Positions 22,334 through 33,320 of a DNA stretch of 64,000 nt are shown piece by piece. Made by a program: the position numbers and the translations under genes. The stretch is from Linanthus parryae. Its lineage: Eukaryota; Streptophyta; Magnoliopsida; Ericales; Polemoniaceae. Where the stretch lies: the NCBI GenBank assembly GCA_023055425.1, contig JALGPY010000034.1:3042584-3106583 (forward strand), in the 5' to 3' direction. The notes below the pieces were generated by a model. The model saw nothing but the letters and a program-made list of their open reading frames with translations, ran no database searches and was not told where the DNA came from. Every line of letters begins with the position of its first letter. The stretch's first letter is position 1.

Positions 22334-22750
22334 GCTTTGATACCACTTGTTAGAACTGAAACGCGGAACAAGGTAGTGATGAACAAAAAAAACCAAACAA
22401 GAATAAAATCCCCCATTGATATAACGTGGATCGCTAGTTTTTAGACTAGCTACATCCATTATCAAACAAAACAAATTTAATTGATGAGACACAAAGAAAC
22501 ACAAAGAAAGCTTCCAAAATGGATTACAAAACATTTCACCCGACTCTACCCGTGCCTTTTGTACGAATGGCCGACCCATTCACACGAATCATTCGTGTGA
22601 AAAGGTCCCATCCTTTTCTCGCAAATGGCCAGTGACTCCTCCTTTGCTTGCTTTGTCTTGTTCTTTTTTGCAAATTTCAACATAGGATTTGGATCCCCCA
22701 AATTCAATAGGTTTCTTAGAATTTTGTATGTTGTTATCCTAGACTAGCCG
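22334..22750 (-). repeat. Possible Copia-type LTR remnant with primer site
   Basis: On the minus strand a primer-site-like tggtatcaaag lies at 22336-22346 beside an LTR-like TGTTAGAACT boundary (plus strand tgttagaactg from 22349). The rest resembles an LTR in composition, but I found no partner LTR in the window and the right end is a guess. Confidence 0.35.
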
Positions 22751-23885
22751 ACAAAGTTGAGGACATATGTAAGTAGAGACCTCGAAAAATTACATAGTAA
22801 TTTATTGATATAAAGTGGGAAGATAACACTTCACTTCTTTCACATTATGGCCATGATTGGTTCATCTGGCAATTAATCGATAAAAAAGAAATAAAGATCG
22901 ATGGTATGTGATCCTTTTACAGGAAAGGGTAATGAAAGGAACTAATCGACAGGAAGAGGAATAATATTATGACTTGAATATTGCACTAGCATTGAACACT
23001 AGCATTGAACTACTGACAGCTTCGGACAAAAAAAAAAAAAAAAAAAAAAAACTACCGACAGCTAGAGCACACAACTCAATGGCCTTTACAAGATTTCATT
23101 TCCCTTCCACAAAGTCGTGATACCATCCAACATTTTACGGTCAAAATGGTCCTCCTCTATCTCGTTTCATTTGGTCCCGCGTAGTGGCGGAGCCCGGATT
23201 TGGGTTAAGGTGGGGTACAAATTTAAAAAATAAATTCACGTACAAACGTAAAAAGTACTTCCTCCGTATCATTTCTTTTTATACGTTTTTCTTTTTGGGA
23301 AATATCTCTTCTTTCTCTACATCTTCCTTTTTAGTAATCTTTCGTTTTTAAATGACACAGTTGTCAGCAAAAATACCCCACAACATTAATTGGGTGGAAT
23401 CAACCATGTAATTATGTGTGTGAACTAGGAATAGAAAGGCAAAAGGCACTGATAATTCAAGTTGCTGTAGCAGTTTTGTGCCAAATTCGCACTCCAAAAG
23501 ATGGAATGCAAGGTACATTCATGTATACATACATTTGGCCAAGATTGTTTAAAAATTGGGTTACCCCTTGACATAAACCATCATTTTGGTGAAACAAGTA
23601 TGTTGCAATGGGTTTCTCGAAATTACACACAAAAAAAAAAAAAAAAAAAAAAAATGTAACCACGATAAGTGCAAAAGCTTCAAAACACAAAGTACATATA
23701 CAGAACTCTAAGCATATGTTATCAAAATATCAGATTTGATTTCTTGATTTGTGTACTGCTTCTGAAACAAGAAACCCGTGAATTCGAATACCAGCACTAC
23801 TACATCTTCCTCCCGAAACATACTAGAAAGTTTGTGTCAGAAGAATGTACGAATGAGAATTGAGGTAGATGCCTTGTTCGGTTGA
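22751..23885. other. AT-rich spacer, no gene recognised
   Basis: It holds two A runs of about 23 bases (23029-23051 and 23631-23653) and a lone cttcctccgta motif at 23262. No coding or element structure can be supported. Confidence 0.5.
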
Positions 23886-24606
23886 TCAATAAACAGAAGC
23901 AAAACTCTCACTGTATAAAAAGTAATTAAATGCCAGGTTTCTTTTACCCACAATCTTTTTGGTATCACCAGTTCTTGGGTCGCACAAGAAGTTCGCCGTG
24001 GCCATTGTTTAGTACATCCTTGCTCAAAATCCCTTCTGCAAATGAAAGCTCCACCGATGGCCTACAAACTATTTGTTTCGACCATTGACTGGTACCACAA
24101 CAATTATTCATCATCCATACTTGAAATTGATTAGGAGAATTTGCCCTACCCAGCACACGAACAAACAAGGCAAGGGACCCATTGTGACTCGCAAGTCCTG
24201 TGAATCCACCTTCGTAGCACGGCATTTGAATATAACTAAAGGACTCATCAACCATGTCAAAACAAAGGATAATCTTGTCCCCGTATCCAAACACTTCGGC
24301 CCAATACATATGCGTCCCCACACAAATAACGTCCCTCATACTGCCGCTAAAGACTATTCCATGATCGGCTGTTAGTTCATTTGAAATCCAAGAGTTAGCT
24401 TTAGACGTAAACATTTTAACTTGCACACCATTGCCCGAAATCCCAATCTGTGCCAACTTAAAAGTATTACCCCCTGAATTGTAACAAAATCCACTGTCAT
24501 AACACCTGTTTCTATAACCAGAGGGATAGTCTCCAGCAATTTGCCTACACTGTTTAGTGACAGGGTTCCAGATGACAAACCCTTGTCGCCATAAGGATAA
24601 TGATAA
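23886..24606 (-). pseudogene. F-box/FBA pseudogene, 3' part (F-box-associated domain)
   Basis: This is the C-terminal part of a gene whose front lies at 26922-27256. It reads LSLWRQGFVIWNPVTK, then an FBA domain with TFKLAQI, MFTSKANSW and VICVGTHMYW. Near 23990 the frame shifts: one frame ends in RPKNW at 23965, while the other continues as FLCDPRTGDTKK to YSESFASVY, ending at TGA 23886-23888. It is paralogous to the intact gene at 54005-55126. A retrotransposon insertion, this frameshift and further shifts in the 5' part make it a pseudogene. Confidence 0.85.
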
Positions 24607-25090
24607 TGTTGGGGAATTATTCGTCAATCCGAATCCCGCCGCAACGGAAGCAAAACAACGCCACACGATCACACACTCAACACACGCCATATAGGAGAAG
24701 AAAAACGACAACACAAGAATTTAACGTGGTTCGGCCAAACCGCCTACATCCACGGGAGGAGGAGAATTTCACTATATCAATGAGGGAATACATCGTAGGG
24801 GAGAGACGGCTCAATCCGCGGACCACGTCGACGCGGTACTCTCATCCTCATAGACTACATCTATGAAACCCTAACCTCACACATCCGCTCAAAGATATCT
24901 CTCACCAATCTCTCTCAACTCGACTCATTTAAAAACAATAGCTAGCACCTCTATTTATACTAATATAGAGGAGGTGGAAAAGCCCACCAAGCCCAAGCTA
25001 TCACCTCCTCAGAGATCACCTCCTCAGAGGAAGTAATCAGACGCATCGGGTACACCGATTTGTCTTGCGGAATTCGAGACAAACCCAACA
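24607..25090 (-). repeat. 3' LTR of the 2.3-kb non-autonomous element
   Basis: Begins tgttgggg and ends cccaaca on the plus strand. A minus-strand TATAAATA lies at 24952-24959. Confidence 0.92.
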
Positions 25091-26437
25091 AACTCCACCT
25101 TGGCTTGAATTCTGCAAGCGCCTAGCAAATTCCTCAGCCAACTCCGTTGTTGATGTCAACTCCGCCGCATCCGCCATGCTCCACCTGCATGGATCGCCAT
25201 CGCACCTCTACCGAGATGCTCTGCACCCCCTCCTAGGGCACGCCTCGCACCCCCGACACGGGTGCGTCCCAAAGCATGACACTTTGGGGAGTAGTGTGGC
25301 TCCATCTCTCCACCAGCTAGCTCATCACTGGAGAGTTCTCCACCAATCACGTCAAGTGCAAACGAGACTCCGTTCCTCTTCACTACTGCAGTAGTTTTCT
25401 TCATCACCGTTCTCGTCACTTGAGCACCGTCTCGAACAACCTGCAACTGCTGCATAGCCTGCACTGTTTCCATGCTTCAGCGTCCTCACACGTCAACCAC
25501 GTGTATCTCCACGCCAGCCCTGAGTGCTTCTCCTTGCGCTGTTGCTTCTCCTGTTCGATCCTACGCCTTCACCAAGACGTCTTGCAAAGCCACCCCTTTG
25601 CGAACCCGCCACGACTTACCTCTCTTCTTGCCTCGAGTTGCTCAAGAGTTATCGTCACAAACCATACACAGAGATATCAGGACGCCACCTCGAGCCATGG
25701 CCTCATCAACTGCGTCCACAGCCTCGATCTCTGCCCCTGAAGCTTCTTGTGAATTTCCTTGCAACAGTTGCCCACGTCTCTGACTAGACTCCTCTGCAAC
25801 TGTTGCGTCACGTGCTCACAATCACACAAAGCCTATGCTTCTTGCCTATGTTGAACAGCAGCTCCACCTGTCAACACACTCCCAAGCCTGCATAGGTTGC
25901 CAATCGAACGTTCAATTAGGAAAACGCCTCTAATTGACCCCACCTGATTGGACTTGAACTTGATTGACCCTGATCGCATCCCGTCGTCTTCAATCTCCCT
26001 ACCGATATCGATTGATGCCAATATTCTCAATCAACTCAGAATATGAAAATTCTGACCGTACCGATGAATCCGCAACGTCCAAAAACATAGGTTTAGACTC
26101 CTGAATCATCCCAATCCAATCTACAGGCACGCCGTAACCACCAGAACAATTTTGGACCGTTGGATCTCACCGCAAACTGCCACGTCAGCATTCTGCAAAA
26201 TCCAGCGACAATTTGCAGAATCTGACCCCGCCATCGCGTCGGGAACGTCCAAAAACCTAGGGTTCACCTCCTGTTCGAGCCCAATCGGACTTACAGGCAG
26301 CTCAGAACACCCAAACAAATATGGACCAACCGATTCGCATCTTCAACATTTTTTTTTTCCAATTCTTTTCTTGTTTTCTTCTTCGTCCTTTCACCTGCGT
26401 GCTCCACCCGGATCGTGAACCTGGCTCTGATACCACT

Positions 26438-26921
26438 TGTTGGGGAATTATTCGTCAATCCGAATCCCGCCGCAACGGAAGCAAAACAACGCCACACGAT
26501 CACACACTCAACACACGCCATATAGGAGAAGAAAAACGACAACACAAGAATTTAACGTGGTTCGGCCAAACCGCCTACATCCACGGGAGGAGGAGAATTT
26601 CACTATATCAATGAGGGAATACATCGTAGGGGAGAGACGGCTCAATCCGCGGACCACGTCGACGCGGTACTCTCATCCTCATAGACTACATCTATGAAAC
26701 CCTAACCTCACACATCCGCTCAAAGATATCTCTCACCAATCTCTCTCAACTCGACTCATTTAAAAACAATAGCTAGCACCTCTATTTATACTAATATAGA
26801 GGAGGTGGAAAAGCCCACCAAGCCCAAGCTATCACCTCCTCAGAGATCACCTCCTCAGAGGAAGTAATCAGACGCATCGGGTACACCGATTTGTCTTGCG
26901 GAATTCGAGACAAACCCAACA
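26438..26921 (-). repeat. 5' LTR of the 2.3-kb non-autonomous element
   Basis: Same 484 bp as 24607-25090 with no difference seen by eye. The primer site at 26423-26435 lies two bases away. Confidence 0.92.
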
Positions 26922-27256
26922 GATAAGCATTAACCCATTTGAAACACCCACCACCTCTAACCAATCTACAAGTACTGGAATTGTAGGATCTATTGGGACA
27001 TCGAAGAAACGGAAGGATACAATGGTAGATTCACCATTCGGCACAGAAGAATGGCAGTATACAGAGAATTCATTCTTTTGGTGATCGTTGTCTTTGAAGT
27101 CTATCTGGTGCTTGACCATGAAATCATTAGACATGATTAGGCTGTACCAAAGTTTACAAACGCACTTACAATGTAGACAACTTTTGGTCGGCAGTCTGAC
27201 GAGGATTTCTGTAATAACATCATTTGGCAGCTCTGTCTCTCTTTGTCTGTCATCAT
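26922..27256 (-). pseudogene. F-box/FBA pseudogene, 5' part (F-box)
   Basis: On the minus strand the F-box reads ELPNDVITEILVRLP then CKCVCKLWYSLIMS, followed by SFRFFDVPIDPTIPV and VSNGLM up to the LTR insertion. The only nearby ATG codons (27254-27256 and 27251-27253) are in a different frame from the F-box, and an in-frame TGA lies just upstream, so the start is broken. The frame at the GATAA duplication also does not match the 3' part, which suggests a two-base loss just before the insertion point. It joins 23886-24606 as one former gene. Confidence 0.85.
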
Positions 27257-28139
27257 GATCTCAAGAGAAACTTTTTTGAGTTGGTTACATCAGGGAGTTA
27301 TTGTAATCTACACAAAAATTATAAAGGACTCAAAGAAAATTATGACTATGACATGAAATCTGTACAGAAAAAAAGGATATCACAGGAAATCCAAACAAAC
27401 ATTTGAAAGCAGCAGTACATGAGGTGCAATCATCTGATATAAAAGAGATTACCCCTAAACAGACCCCAATCAAATAAAATTTACTACCGAACATCACCAG
27501 GCACGACTTCCAATTTTTCAAAGAGAAAATTGTGACCCCCCCAACAAATACAAGAACAGAAGTGAACCATAATTTTAAACCCTGACCAAACAGCCATGTT
27601 AAACCGCGAACCGTCCAACTAATCGGTCCGGTACTCTAATTCTTGAATTGCGTAAACTCATTTTCAGTTCTGGGGTCATTTTATAATTTCCATAAAAAAT
27701 TTAACTAGGTTAATGAATATGGAGCTTCTAAAATTTTGAATTGTGTCGAAGTTTGTGGGATGCCTTTGTACTCGATTTGGGACAGATAACAGAAGCCGGA
27801 GACTAGCGGCACCAGCATCAGAAGATAGAGTTGGCAAGGTAAGGAGACTAGATCTGAAGCTGGTGATGATATAATTGTTGCTGGATTTGTATCAGAGTTT
27901 ATTACTCGAATGCAAGATAAGTTACCTAAATTCTCTACTGTCTATTATTTTAAGTTCTGCAATTGCTTCTTGAAATATATGAACTTGTTCTGTTGCTGTG
28001 AATTTCTTCATCTGGAATTTGCAAGTTACTATCGTTGCCGTTTGGGAATTGAATTGCACTGAAGTTTGAAATGTCAGGTCTGATTTTTGTACGCACAAAC
28101 GGCTAGTGTTTTAAACCAATTATTGAATACTGAATCTGG
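27257..28139. other. Spacer, no gene recognised
   Basis: It lies upstream of the F-box pseudogene. The last part, up to about 28170, may contain the end of a Copia LTR belonging to the relic that follows. Confidence 0.45.
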
Positions 28140-28800
28140 AATAGTTAAATTGGGGCTTCCTGTTTCCAACAATTCTTCTAAAAGAGCCGAGTTCTAATCT
28201 TAAATTTAAACATAAATATAAAATTTTCGAGTGATTTTTTGTGTATTAGTTTGCTTATTCTCATTGCTAGTGCAAGCAACTTTTTCCAGCCGCAATTCTC
28301 TAGGATAGGGACCGAGAATTATGAGAATTGGAGTATCCATATGCACGTTTGGTCGATTCTCATGATCTGTGGCCATACTCTCAAGAAGTTGAAGAAAGGT
28401 TGATCGAGACTCAAAAGGCGAACATGAAAAAGCCTGGGAAGGGAGACAAGAAAGCTATGTATTTGTTATATCAAAGCGTGGATGAGTCAAGCTTCGAGAA
28501 GATTTCAGCAGGCATCATTTTTTTTAAACGCTTGAGAAATTCTGAGGAAATCTTACAAAGGAATTGAGACAATAATGAGAGCGAGGCTGCAATTTCGAAT
28601 AGGTAAGATTGAGATGTTGCATGTGAATAGGAATGAATCCGTAAAAGACTACATTACAAAAATATGGGCTATTTTTAATGCAAACAAAAGGGCAAGCTTT
28701 GTGAAAAGCTTGATGTGCTGAGCGTTATAGAGAAGATACTGCAATCACTAAGCAACAAGCAAGATTAGTAATTGGATGAACACTCCCGTTCTCCTATGAT
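28140..28800 (+). pseudogene. Copia gag relic, copy 2
   Basis: After an LTR-end-like tgtttccaaca (to about 28170) and a decayed primer site, a Gag frame is readable with one shift: ASASNFFQPQF, ENYENWSIHM, then LVDSHDLWPYSQEVEERL, DKKAMYLLYQSVDESSFEKIS and MRARLQFRIGKIEMLHV. Related Copia Gag proteins have the same order. The match fades near 28700 amid stops. It belongs to the same family as 21889-22260. Confidence 0.75.
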
Positions 28801-29431
28801 GATGAATGTGTTAGAACTCTTTGTCTTATTTTACTTCTATGAAGGTATTTTAGTGTTTTTGCTCTTTAGCCTATATAAAGCTCATTTTTTCTTCTTTGTA
28901 ATATTATACTATCATTTTCTACCCTAGTTTAATAATTGGGTTTGACTTAGTTCAATTAATCAGAGTCCTAGTTTTCTTCTCCCACAATGAATCATTATTC
29001 TCCTTCGTTCACGGAATGAATGAAGACTCTTAGCTCATATAGCAGAATCATCAAAACCTTAGATTTATTTTGAACAAAACACAACAGGATTCTACGTAAA
29101 CCAAATATCAACAGTAGTTGTTATTTACTAGCCATGGAAGTACGGAAGACAAATAAAATTACAGAGATCCCAAGGTAGGGTTCGAGGAACTTCCGCTTAA
29201 GCAGCCAAAGGACTAAATCAATTAGATCCCCCAACTTTAGCGTCCGTAGCCAGCGAAGAAGCAGAGGAGACGAGACCACACGGATGTACCGCAGAGGTGT
29301 GATCCGAGTCGACTCGCAACTTTTTTTTTTCACTCAAATCATTTATTCTTAATAGGTTCCATTAATTGGACAGAGTGAAACCCAATTATTGGCCCAACTC
29401 TTTTTGGGCTCAAATATTGGGTATTTATTAT
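28801..29431. other. Spacer, possible LTR remnant
   Basis: A tgttagaactct word at 28809 followed by tatataaagctc at 28872 is LTR-like, but there is no partner and no boundary I can prove. No gene is visible. Confidence 0.35.
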
Positions 29432-31034
29432 AGCTTAATTACTTGATGCATACCTCCAGTATACCTAAACTAACACATTGCAAACTCTACTTCAAAAATA
29501 GTCTTATCGCATCCCTCAGTTGCAATAAATCCTAATTGTTGAAACTGATAAAATTATTTCGTTAAATCTACTCTATAAAATAGAACGGTTGACTTTATTT
29601 CAACCGTTAGATTGAATCAACTCCAACTCTTAGATTTCACCTATCACCCACTTAACTACCAACCACTTAACTACCCACTCCTTTTATCTTAATTATAAAA
29701 AAGAGGCTTCCTTTGTTCCTAATTATTTAATACAAATATGTATGTTGTCTTCTTTTTCTGTCCGTGTTTGTGGATAAAAGTACTTTTATTTATGACATTG
29801 TAATAGGTGAAACGTGTTTTTTGGGTAGTGCCCTCGGGCACGGGCAATTCTCTAGTATTTGATGGAATAAACCGTTAGTTGACTATCACGTCCCTTTGTT
29901 GAAGGGTAAATTTGTCTATACCATTTGTGTATGAACACTATTAACACTTTCATAGTAACTACTGGTGCTTCCGCCATATATCGTCGGCGGCGACCAAGAT
30001 TCCGTCGAATCAGCCCAGAGTTCGATGAACCAGAACACCACCACTGCCACGCGACATTAAAATTCAGATCCTCACACCGCCTCCCTAGCCTCCTGCCTCT
30101 GTTGAAGCCGGTGACAGGAGAGAGGGAGAAGGTCAATACAGAGAGATAGACCGAAATGCATTTACAGAGACAAATGAACATCTATTTCCAAAAACACCAA
30201 TTGATTCAACACATAATTAGAATACACGTCAATAACACATGAAAGGGGAAAAATTCAATATACCCAATCCATGAAAAAAACTGAAGAACAGTAAATTGAT
30301 TCAACCAAAATCCAAAAGCAAACATTCCGAATCAGTTCAAAGGACTCAATTCTCGCACCCAAATCCAACTCCTCATTCCTCAAGGAAGACATGTATGTTT
30401 TCTTCATATTCTTATATTCACCATCATCACAAGAAAGAGTTTCTTTCCAGAAAAATCTTCCGATCTCTCAAGTTTCTTTGATCAGATCTTCGTCGTCGTC
30501 GTTCTCATCTCTTCGACCTCAAATTAAGATTTTGGGGCAGGAGGTTTCTGGTTCAAGAACTTTGAATGCATAACTAGAGCTGTCTGATGGCGAGATTCGT
30601 GTCGTCTTCTCATCTTCCTCGTCATTATCTTCTTCTTATTCACTCTGAAAGCACAATTTCAATCTATTCCCCTATTCACTCTAAAAGATGATAGAGAGTA
30701 AGTAGAGAGACTGGAGAGAGAAAGATATTCATCTTCTCATCTTCATGGTCATTATTTTATAGGAATTAACCAATTTACCCTTCCATCACCGTTAGTGGTT
30801 GGATGGTTTTTTTCCCAGCTTCAACAAGTATGATTTATTGCAAATGGAGGATGCAATAAACTTATTTTAGAAGTGGAGGTTGTAATGTGTTAGTTTCTGT
30901 ATACTGGGGGTACCCATTAAGTAATTAAGCCTATAATTTATTGCAACTGGGGGTTGCAATAAGCATGTTTTAGAAGTGGAGGTTGCAGTGTTTTCGTTTT
31001 GGCATACTAGGGTTATGCATTAAGTAATTAAGCC
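29432..31034. mobile_element. Mutator-like non-autonomous DNA transposon with duplicated right terminal repeat
   Basis: The left end (29432-29532) is inverted relative to two consecutive right-end copies (about 30836-30931 and 30933-31034). Shared features in order are (a/g)gcttaattactt, ccagtatac, aaactaacacatt and ttgcaataaat. The flanks atttattat (29423-29431) and atttattaa (31035-31043) match at 8 of 9 bases, the duplication size of Mutator-like elements. The interior encodes no recognisable transposase. A small Helitron sits inside at 29567-29855. Confidence 0.7.
29567..29855 (+). mobile_element. Small non-autonomous Helitron
   Basis: The 289-bp segment starts TCTACTCTATAAAATAG after an A and ends CTAG before a T, the Helitron insertion rule. 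A hairpin gtgccctcgggcac (six-base stem) lies about 10 bases before the CTAG end. There is no coding capacity. Confidence 0.72.
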
Positions 31035-31043
31035 ATTTATTAA

Positions 31044-31481
31044 TTTAGAGACTCTTATTCGTTTAAAGAAACGTGTAATGACAAACACATGTTTAATAAC
31101 AAATTCACAAAATTCTTTTTTTCGGGAATTCATTTCAAAACATGGTTTGAAATCAAAATTTAAATTTTCTAAAAAGAAATTTTCTGGTCGTCTTGCTACT
31201 TTCCTCTTCCAGATGTCGTGCGTAAGGTGCGGCCGATCATATGCAGGAAAACGTAAATAACCATACCGAGGAAAGATGTTTTGAAGAAGAGGTAGCCCCC
31301 TGCCCTTTACCAGCTCGTGTGTCATACTTTCATCACTCCGTGCCTCCAAATGATCTCATAGCTTCAGAGAGTATTCGTGGGCGTAAGGGGCAGAAACTTT
31401 TATTCTCTCGTGGAAGGGAGCACAACGCTTGCGCCGCTTTCTTGATTAAAGAACGCAACGTTTGCTAACTGTTTCGGCTTA
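31044..31481. other. Spacer, no gene recognised
   Basis: Short open frames on both strands have no features I recognise. Confidence 0.4.
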
Positions 31482-31763
31482 TCACAAATTGTGCGAAGTT
31501 GAATCTTGATGTGAAGCAGGTGTATCACTCTGTTTGCACACTACGAGTCCTGCTTTGTGTATCAAATCTTTGGCAGACTTTGATCCCGGATGAGTGTCTT
31601 TAATCACTTCTATTCCAAGAAAATAGTGAACTAAGTCAAGTTCCTTCAACCCTTCGACTCTACCCTTATCTTGTGTTTTGACCGAAATTGTTTTTCTGAA
31701 CTCAAAGGATTTATGCATGCATGACTCACGACAGATCTTTGAAACAATGGATCACAAGGAAGT
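31482..31763 (-). pseudogene. Copia reverse transcriptase fragment
   Basis: A minus-strand frame reads LKELDLVHYFLGIEV, then AKDLIHKAGLVVCKQSDTP. These are the connection-region motifs of Copia reverse transcriptase ('DLG..HYFLGIEV' and the following 'A.DLL..AG'). Only about 60 residues remain. It ends beside the target duplication of the TR-GAG-like element. Confidence 0.75.
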
Positions 31764-31768
31764 GAAGC

Positions 31769-32100
31769 TGATGCAGAACGCACCGGGAACACAAATGAAC
31801 CAGAAATCGAATCACCAATGATTCGTAACTAAGAGCAATCACAGCTCTCTATATCTCGATAACTCAGAAGTTTTATTCATAAAATCAAGCTGCCTTACAG
31901 TGGGAGAAGGAGGACTTATTTATAGGAAAAACTAGACAACTTCTAAAAGGAAACAACTAATCATGCCTAATCTCTGAAATTCAGTAATAATGATGATAAA
32001 TCAAAGATCAATCAAGACTTTTGACTTCTAATTCAATTCCTTATTGAGATAATCATGGCCCCAATTTTCAGTTAATTTCTCGTTAATCCATTCTTCATCA
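31769..32100 (-). repeat. 3' LTR of the TR-GAG-like element
   Basis: 332 bp, direct repeat of 49348-49679. A minus-strand TATAAATA lies at 31917-31924. Confidence 0.9.
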
Positions 32101-32650
32101 TTCTCCTCGGCTTGAGAAAACTCAACTCCGTAGAGTTAAAAAGAAAAACTTGGAGCGACTCATCCAATGCACCAAATACTTCCAAATTCTATCGCGGTCT
32201 AGAAACTTTGGACGGCCAGTCCAATGAACCAAATACCGCAGAAGATTATTAAGAGACTTAGGATGATTCTTGGAGTGACAATAGTGCTTCATACGTTTAT
32301 AAACAAGATACCGCCGAGATCTTGTGTCATAAAGATGATACGGATAACTTGTCCAACAAACGAGATACTTCCAAATTAAATCTCGGGATGGATAAAGACA
32401 CTCGCATCCACCAGTTACATATAAATCTTCAGCATGTCGTGGCAAGGATGAAACTTCCGAAAACGAGAAGATACGGCCAAATTTGGTATCTTCTTTGAAA
32501 GGGATTGCTTGAAGCTGAAATGTAGGATTGTCGCTCGTCTGGTCACATGTTTTGAAGCAGCCAAGGGACTTGAATGAAGGAACTTGTACCCCTTTAGGAA
32601 CTAAATCTTGAGAAGTGTAGGTGTCAGCAGAACTAAGGTCAAGATATAAA
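32101..32650 (-). pseudogene. TR-GAG-like element, 3' coding remnant with repeated YLVxW motifs
   Basis: The minus-strand frame that ends at 32122 shows four spaced motifs: KYLVCWTSYPY, RYLVYKRMKHY, RYLVHWTGRPK and KYLVHWMSRSK. The matching DNA (for example ggtatttggttcattgg) is also repetitive. The words resemble one strand of a chromodomain (YLV.W.G) but no full domain is present. It is separated from the gag at 47842-49109 by the Tat insertion. The function is unknown. Confidence 0.5.
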
Positions 32651-32655
32651 CCAAC

Positions 32656-33280
32656 TGTAGATAGTGCTTTCTGAGCTGACAGATCTTGGCCACGTGGCAA
32701 CCATCCAGCACACCATATTGTGCTCCACACACTGGATCACCAGCCGAGCTGATCCATGTGGGGGCTGCGAGACAGAGCCCTCGCATACCACTGCACGGTA
32801 CTTGTAGGGACTTAGTGGTTTGGAGGCTAGAGTAAGCCCTGTCGCGTGCGAGCCAAGCCCGCACGCGACCTTTAGTAACTGCTTTGAGAGATTTATGGCA
32901 CGAGCTCCATAAACCCGGTCAATCTGGTCAAACCCGGTCAACCTCGTAACGGTTCCGGTATTCGCGCACAACGTGCTGTAACGGTCCCTATATATGAGGA
33001 CGAACGTGCCGTTGTGGTTAAGCTAATTAAGCCGCCATTAATGGGCGCATTAACCACACTACAACGGTCGCGTTCCCTGCTATATATAGGACGTTAACCT
33101 CTCCATACAAAGGTGAACACACTTGCCCTACGCAGAAGCTCTGCCAAACCTCTGTCTCTCTCTCAAACATTACTACTGCCTTACTCTCTCCCTACACACA
33201 ACCCAACTCTTCCTGTGCGATCTCTGATCCTCTACATACGGTGTACACGGAGGTCTCCCCGCCAGAATCTCTTGTGCACA
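32656..33280 (+). repeat. 5' LTR of the Tat-type element (625 bp)
   Basis: It starts tgtagatagtg and ends gtgcaca. Two TATA-type sites are visible, tatatatg at 32990-32997 and tatatatag at 33081-33089, about 91 bp apart. Confidence 0.93.
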
Positions 33281-33283
33281 TTT

Positions 33284-33300
33284 TGGTGAACCCGACGTGA
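33284..33300 (+). other. Primer binding site of the Tat-type element
   Basis: The sequence tggtgaacccgacgtga follows the LTR by three bases. I do not assign the tRNA. Confidence 0.7.
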
Positions 33301-33320
33301 ACTTACCAGCAAAAGCAACC

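Larger units (their letters stand above)
24607..26921 (-). mobile_element. Non-autonomous LTR retrotransposon inside an F-box gene
   Basis: The 2315-bp element has two 484-bp LTRs (24607-25090 and 26438-26921) and GATAA target duplications at 24602-24606 and 26922-26926. A primer site (minus strand tggtatcagagcc, 26423-26435) next to the right LTR and a purine-rich tract next to the left LTR set the minus orientation. The 1347-bp interior has no gag or pol. The interior includes two related segments at about 26070 and 26235. I found no difference between the LTRs by eye, so it inserted very recently and must have used proteins from another element, probably Copia. Confidence 0.92.

Noticed and set aside
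23029..23051. SINE or LINE tail from the A run
   Set aside because: No promoter boxes upstream and no target duplication found.
23254..23275. Stowaway/mariner-type MITE end (cttcctccgta)
   Set aside because: No partner inverted repeat or TA duplication was found nearby.
25065..25787. ORFs in the interior of the 2.3-kb element
   Set aside because: Overlapping frames with no recognisable Gag or Pol motifs.
29852..30181. 109-codon minus ORF inside the Mutator-like element as a captured gene
   Set aside because: No recognisable domain, and it overlaps the Helitron end; no support for gene capture.
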